Below, piece by piece: positions 59,900-64,000 of a DNA stretch of 64,000 bases. Each line of letters begins with the position of its first letter. Position 1 is the first letter of the stretch. The DNA comes from Centrapalus pauciflorus (taxonomy: Eukaryota; Streptophyta; Magnoliopsida; Asterales; Asteraceae), in contig JAANYP010002662.1 in the NCBI GenBank assembly GCA_020465985.1, forward strand, positions 62,001 to 126,000, read 5' to 3'. The notes under the pieces were generated by a model. It saw nothing but the letters and a program-made list of their open reading frames with translations, was not told the DNA's origin and did no database searches. The position numbers and the translations under genes are program-made.

Positions 59900-62302
59900 C
59901 ACTTCAACCGGGGGTCTTTTTTCATCCTTCGATGCTAACTCTGAACTCATGCTTCCACCTCCAGCTTAAGCACTTCTATCGATCAATTCTGGTTCAAGAT
60001 TTGAAACAGACAGCCGAACCCAGTTAGTGAAGTATACATAAGGAGTCAGAAGAAAGCAAGCAATAAAAAAAAAGAAAGATTTCACGGCGATATCAATTCC
60101 GTCATATCTGAAAGAAATTCCTAAAATAAATAAAGACTTCTGTCACTTCAAGAAAGAAGGAAGGAATTCCATCAATAATTGCCAAATCCTAAATTCATTT
60201 TTCACTGATAGATAGAAAGATAAATTCTATAAAGCAAAGAGAAGGCTTGAAATCAAATCCACCTTAGAAATTTTGAAATAAAAAATCTTTCCACTTCCAG
60301 CGCACCTTCTTTCAATGCTACTTCTTTCTTTTCCACTTCATGACCAGGAATTATATGTTGGCATTTCTTTCATTCCATCAAGAAAGGCACCTCTGGACGT
60401 CTGCTTCAACTACAAGCCCTTCTAGGGTAGGGATAGGGACCATGGATCAAGATTTCTGGTTCCCCTTCGATTTTAAACTTCGCAGTCTGCTACTATTAGA
60501 GGGATATGGATTTCTTTCCCCCGGATATCGATTTATCGGGAGTGCTACTCTTTCCATCAAAGCAATCACACCCTTAATTCACACTCATTCTTCTCCACTC
60601 ACACCCGAAAGTACACGCCCTAATCCTGACCCTTTAGGGTATAACAAGTGTCTGTCCCGGGTGACTACTAGGGGGTGTACTTTCACTCGAAAGAAAGCTA
60701 GCTCATCTCTCAGACTGGATCCGGTCGTAGAGATTGATTGATCGGTCACCAACCTGCAAGACCAAGAATTTGAAGAAAGATCTCTGCTGAGGCTTAAAAT
60801 CTCTCTACCTCTCGAAGTCTCCACTCCGTCCAGGTGTGGAGGTCAGAATCCCATCCTATCCACCCGGGCCGTCGTCACCACCTTCTTTTGTTCGATCCTT
60901 CTCCTTTTGAATGATCGTCACGCTTCTCTTGAGATTGAGATTAGCTTCCTAATTCAGAACTAGAAAGAATAGTAAATAGCACCGCTGGTAGACTTCATAT
61001 GAGAAAATGGGATGATTCCTCAGGCAGTGTAACTTTGTCGGGGTGCACCTTTAGTAGCAGCGACATCTCTATTTCTCTCTGCATATGCATCCCATTGAGA
61101 CTTCTCCCCCTAGGCAGGATCTTCCAACCTTTCATTCATTTCTTGATCCATCAACCTGGGAGCGAAGCCCTTCATCTTTCTATTTTTGCTACTAATAATT
61201 GGGCTTCCTTTCACCACAAGATGCAAAAGATTGGAAGAATTTCTTGAGAGACCGTCCGCCCAACTTGTCAGATATTCCTGGACTCGCTTTAAACCAAAAG
61301 AGATGCTGCTTGATCCGAGTATGCTACTTGCGTAGTAGATCCAGCCATTACTATCAAAGCGTCTTTCCCACTTGAGAAAATGAGTGATTTGCGCTCGTCC
61401 GATTGATGATGAAGGGGCCCTTCTCGCTTAGTGGAAAAAGTACTCAAACTGGCAATACAAACCTAATGGTTAGCTTTTGTTGCCACCATACCATAGGGGC
61501 TCTAGCTTACGACTATCAAAAAGAAGGCGATAGGGCGCTAGATCGACTTCAAAGTCCGGCTGGATGGGAATGATTTCCAAGGAAGAAGCCCCGACTGCCA
61601 TGCCAGCTCGATCTAAGGTGGGAAGGGATCGAGACCTTTCTCGCGAAGATGGTCTTCTATAGTTTCAAAATCTCGACTTGATAAAAAAACTACTTTCTTT
61701 CATGCCGCCGTCGAAGGCCCGGCTTAATACATTGACTTGGGTCTTGCAGCTGCCAACCTTCAAAGTAGGAGTTCGGGATCTTGTCATGAGCATGCTCCAG
61801 AGAAGGCTTTTTTCAATATTTATCTACCTGCCATTGGTGAGCGAGCGAGGATGATCTTATTTCTGATCGGCAAGTCCGAAAGCTGCAAGAAAAGGGGCCA
61901 GAGAGGTCTTTTCGTCACCTCCTTTGGCTCTTATTGGTTCTCTTCACGATGATTGGTCGGGGCCTTCGTTCCCTCTTTTAAGTAGAGAGATGTTCCCGCG
62001 GCGAAGAAGTGGAATGATCATCAGAAGGAGGTGAAGGGGTTAATAGCGCCTGGGGGGAATAAGAAAATAAGGAAATTGGGTCGGGTTTGGTCATTCATTT
62101 TGCTCTTTGGGGATTGAAGGGTAAATTACAAGCATGTCGTGTTTGGAGCGAATGAATTACCTCCTTTAAAAGAATTTCTTTGGTTATGGCCGATACTTAT
62201 TGTTGTCAATGAGAAGATCTACCCGGAAAAGGAAAACAAGATCGGATAGTTGGGCAGGCGCTCCCCTTTGGGTGTGGCTGTGTATGGATGGCTAAGGAAT
62301 CT
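59900..62302. other. Probable mitochondrial DNA insertion (NUMT)
   Basis: About 2.4 kb differs sharply from its neighbours: more G/C, frequent GAAAGAAAG and CTTTCTTTC words, many short unrelated open frames and no transposon motifs. This is how intergenic DNA of angiosperm mitochondria reads. No mitochondrial gene could be named with confidence. The longest open stretch, 60340-60741, is treated as a chance frame. The left edge is uncertain (59870-60000); the right edge is the LTR at 62303. Confidence 0.55.
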
Positions 62303-62965
62303 TGTTGGTACACCCTGTGTGACGATAGCAGTCTAATCGATCTGCATTATGGTTTAGGTAATATTCTGAGTATTAACCAAGTATTTTGATATATATATGT
62401 TTAATATGTGTTTGTCTGTTATTGATTGTGTGTTTGAACTTGATGTAACATATTACAATAAGTTCAAACATAAAGGTCAAAGATTAACTCAAGCATAAGT
62501 TAAAACATAAGTTTCAAACACTTAGTTATATATGTCAAAGGCTAGATTCGAATTGCATAAAAGGATACATTCGAATCTGTGATAGATTCGAATGAGTCCT
62601 TAGATTCGAATAGGCTAGATTCGAATCTGTCAGATGGACAGATTCGAATGGGCCTTAGGCCAGATTCGAGGTTGGCCCACAACAGACTCGAATCAGGGCC
62701 TATAATTAGGGATAGACTCGAATGATTAAGTGACTTTTTGCAGAATTCGTGAGGAATTGAGCAAGAGGCGATCTCGAGTTTATCAGCTAGGTGAGTCCCG
62801 TTTAGGAGAGAATTAGTACGTAGGATCGTTCGTGTGTCGTTCGTTCAGCGTCTAATAGTCTCCGTGTTTCCGTTGGTTGAGAGTTGTCCGTCTGACCGTC
62901 AACGAGGATTCCGCACTCGTTAACGGATCCGCGTCTAGATAGATCTTGCAGTGGTAGACCTTACA
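62303..62965 (+). repeat. 5' LTR of plus-strand copia (663 bp)
   Basis: TGTTGGTACACC to GTAGACCTTACA, followed by the primer site. GTCAACGAGGATTCCGCACTCG matches the reverse copia LTR only in pieces of up to 20 bases. It contains six TTCGAA words between 62548 and 62642 and further ACTCGAAT variants to 62720. Confidence 0.88.
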
Positions 62966-62980
62966 AGTGGTATCAGAGAC
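62966..62980 (+). other. Primer-binding site of plus copia
   Basis: AGTGGTATCAGAGAC, matching the initiator-tRNA complement with one or two changes near its end. Confidence 0.88.
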
Positions 62981-63678
62981 TGCGGAGTGTTCTTGGTGTT
63001 CTTCGTGTTCATCAGATACATTCTAGGTTTCTTGACGCTAGTTGGACGGTTTTTTCTCTCAAAAACGTGTTTTTGAGCTTAGCAAATTCATATTCGGGAA
63101 ACACTTTATCGTTTTTCACGTTTTTGGTCGAAATCATTATTTTTCATTTGAAAAATAGTGATTTAATCTATAAAACGTCAAAAAATCAAAGTGTTAGCCG
63201 TTTTTCGAGTTTGCGGCGCTCGAATCTATAGGGGTAATTAGGGTTTTACTTTATTTTCGAGTCTAACCAAAATACGCTCCTTACGAGTCAATTTCAGAGT
63301 GTTTCGAATCTACTTTGTTTCGAATCTGTTGCTTCATTCGAATAGGATCTCGAGTCTAGTTTAGTGTCGAGTTTATTTCGAATCTAGTATTATTTCGAAT
63401 CTAGTGTTTCGAATCTGCTGCCATTCGACTCCACTGTGCCTTCGATTCTAAGGGTCTTCGAATCTATAGAGTCCTTCGAATCTGATATAACTTCGAATCT
63501 AAGGAGTTCCTCGAATCTGACATTATTTTGAATCTACTTGACTTTTAAGACTTAATCGAATTTAATCTCAAAAGATTTAATATTAATTAGTTTCGAATCT
63601 ATCTAGATTCGAATAAGTTAATCTAAATCAGTTTCAAATTAAATTAATTAAGTTCAAATTCAAATTCTTTCAGAAAAC
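62981..63678 (+). other. Leader of plus copia, dense in TTCGAATCT words
   Basis: No ORF. Between 63300 and 63620 the word TTCGAATCT (half of the palindrome AGATTCGAATCT) occurs about ten times, with GTCTCGAATC-type variants. A full palindromic context is seen in CTAGATTCGAATAAG. Confidence 0.88.
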
Positions 63679-64000
63679 ATGTCAAACCTTCAGAAATTCC
63701 TTGAGATGGATCACGAAGTTGGGAAGGCAAATGCACCGCCAAAGCTGATGAAAGTTGAGGATTATTACTGGTGGAAGGACAGATTTACGGATTTTGTACG
63801 ATTCAACGATATGCGCATGTGGGTGTGCATAGATGAAGGGTACATTCCACCAGTATCTGAGGTAGAAGGCCGTCAAAAGGTTCTGTCATACCAGATGATG
63901 AAAGAGGATGACAAGAAACTATTTGAAGCTGAAAACAAGGCTTTCTCCATTATCCGTATGGCATTACCTCAAGATATCTTGCATACATTTCGGACTCAAA
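63679..64000 (+). CDS. Gag of plus-strand SIRE-like copia (5' part)
   Basis: ATGTCAAACCTTCAG opens a frame of 107 codons to the window end with no stop: MSNLQKFLEMDHEVGKANAP, KLMKVEDYYWWKDRFTDFVR, FNDMRMWVCIDEGYIPP, KKLFEAENKAFSIIRMALPQ. It is the same protein as the reverse copia gag (58211) with conservative changes. It should be a structural gag polyprotein; the downstream domains are outside the window. Confidence 0.88.
   Translation, partial: MSNLQKFLEMDHEVGKANAPPKLMKVEDYYWWKDRFTDFVRFNDMRMWVCIDEGYIPPVSEVEGRQKVLSYQMMKEDDKKLFEAENKAFSIIRMALPQDILHTFRTQ

Larger units (their letters stand above)
62303..64000 (+). mobile_element. SIRE-like Ty1/copia element (plus), 5' part, runs off window
   Basis: LTR, primer site, leader and gag start of the same family as the reverse copia at 51584-59450. 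The gag frame is open to the window end. Left flank AATCT is the candidate target duplication to compare beyond the window. Confidence 0.88.

Noticed and set aside
60340..60741. 133-residue frame in the mitochondrial-like segment
   Set aside because: No recognisable mitochondrial protein; long chance frames are common in such G/C-balanced intergenic DNA.
62190..62290. Possible ribosomal-protein start (arginine-rich frame) near the NUMT edge
   Set aside because: Only about 20 basic residues before a stop; does not match a mitochondrial ribosomal protein I can name.

Overview
This is a plant nuclear window, most likely from an Asteraceae genome close to lettuce (Lactuca). The organism is inferred from the retrotransposon families and LTR style, not proven. 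The evidence for a plant nuclear origin is one intronless plant-type PPR-DYW gene, plant Ty1/copia and Ty3/gypsy LTR elements primed by initiator tRNA-Met, a FAR1-type Mutator-like transposon remnant, and a mitochondrial-looking insert. Only one ordinary host gene is visible: a minus-strand PPR-DYW editing factor at 7097-9424, which resembles Arabidopsis RARE1 (plastid accD editing). Everything else is transposable-element sequence or its debris.

Layout, left to right. 1-6110: nearly complete, apparently young Ty1/copia element with an intact 1397-residue polyprotein (the 5' LTR is cut by the window edge). 6111-10211: host island with the PPR gene. 10217-12857: 2.6 kb solo LTR (family A) with a perfect 5-bp target duplication. 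13714-16916: LTR, primer site and broken gag start of family B. 16917-30397: a reverse-oriented family-A element whose interior holds a family-C LTR piece, a dead Mutator-like element (helper gene on +, FAR1-type DNA-binding ORF on -), and decayed reverse transcriptase. 31126-33893: family-E LTR plus intact gag, cut off. 33894-37423: second copy of the A/C nested block. 38308-44756: family-C (Tekay-like) element with a heavily mutated gag-pol. 44757-45152: another A scrap. 45153-51583: family-D element with an extra ORF before gag-pol. 51584-59870: minus-strand SIRE-like copia, broken, with two adjacent LTRs. About 59900-62302: probable mitochondrial DNA insertion. 62303-64000: start of a plus-strand copia of the same SIRE-like family, running off the window.

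How it fits together. The window is a nest in which elements repeatedly interrupt and truncate each other. Nonsense codons and lost catalytic aspartates in the older copies look like C-to-T or G-to-A decay. The most unusual shared signal is not a gene: several unrelated LTR families carry, inside the LTR or untranslated leader, their own short palindromic word, often repeated (AACTCG-N-CGAGTT in A, GTCGTG-GT-CACGAC in E, GCGGCC-ACGAT-GGCCGC in C, AAGTTCGAACTT and AGATTCGAATCT in the two SIRE-like copies). Two members of one copia family use different words, and each uses its word in both LTR and leader. This is the best candidate here for an undescribed system. A second pattern is expansion of LTR promoter TATA stretches into long (TA)n tracts.
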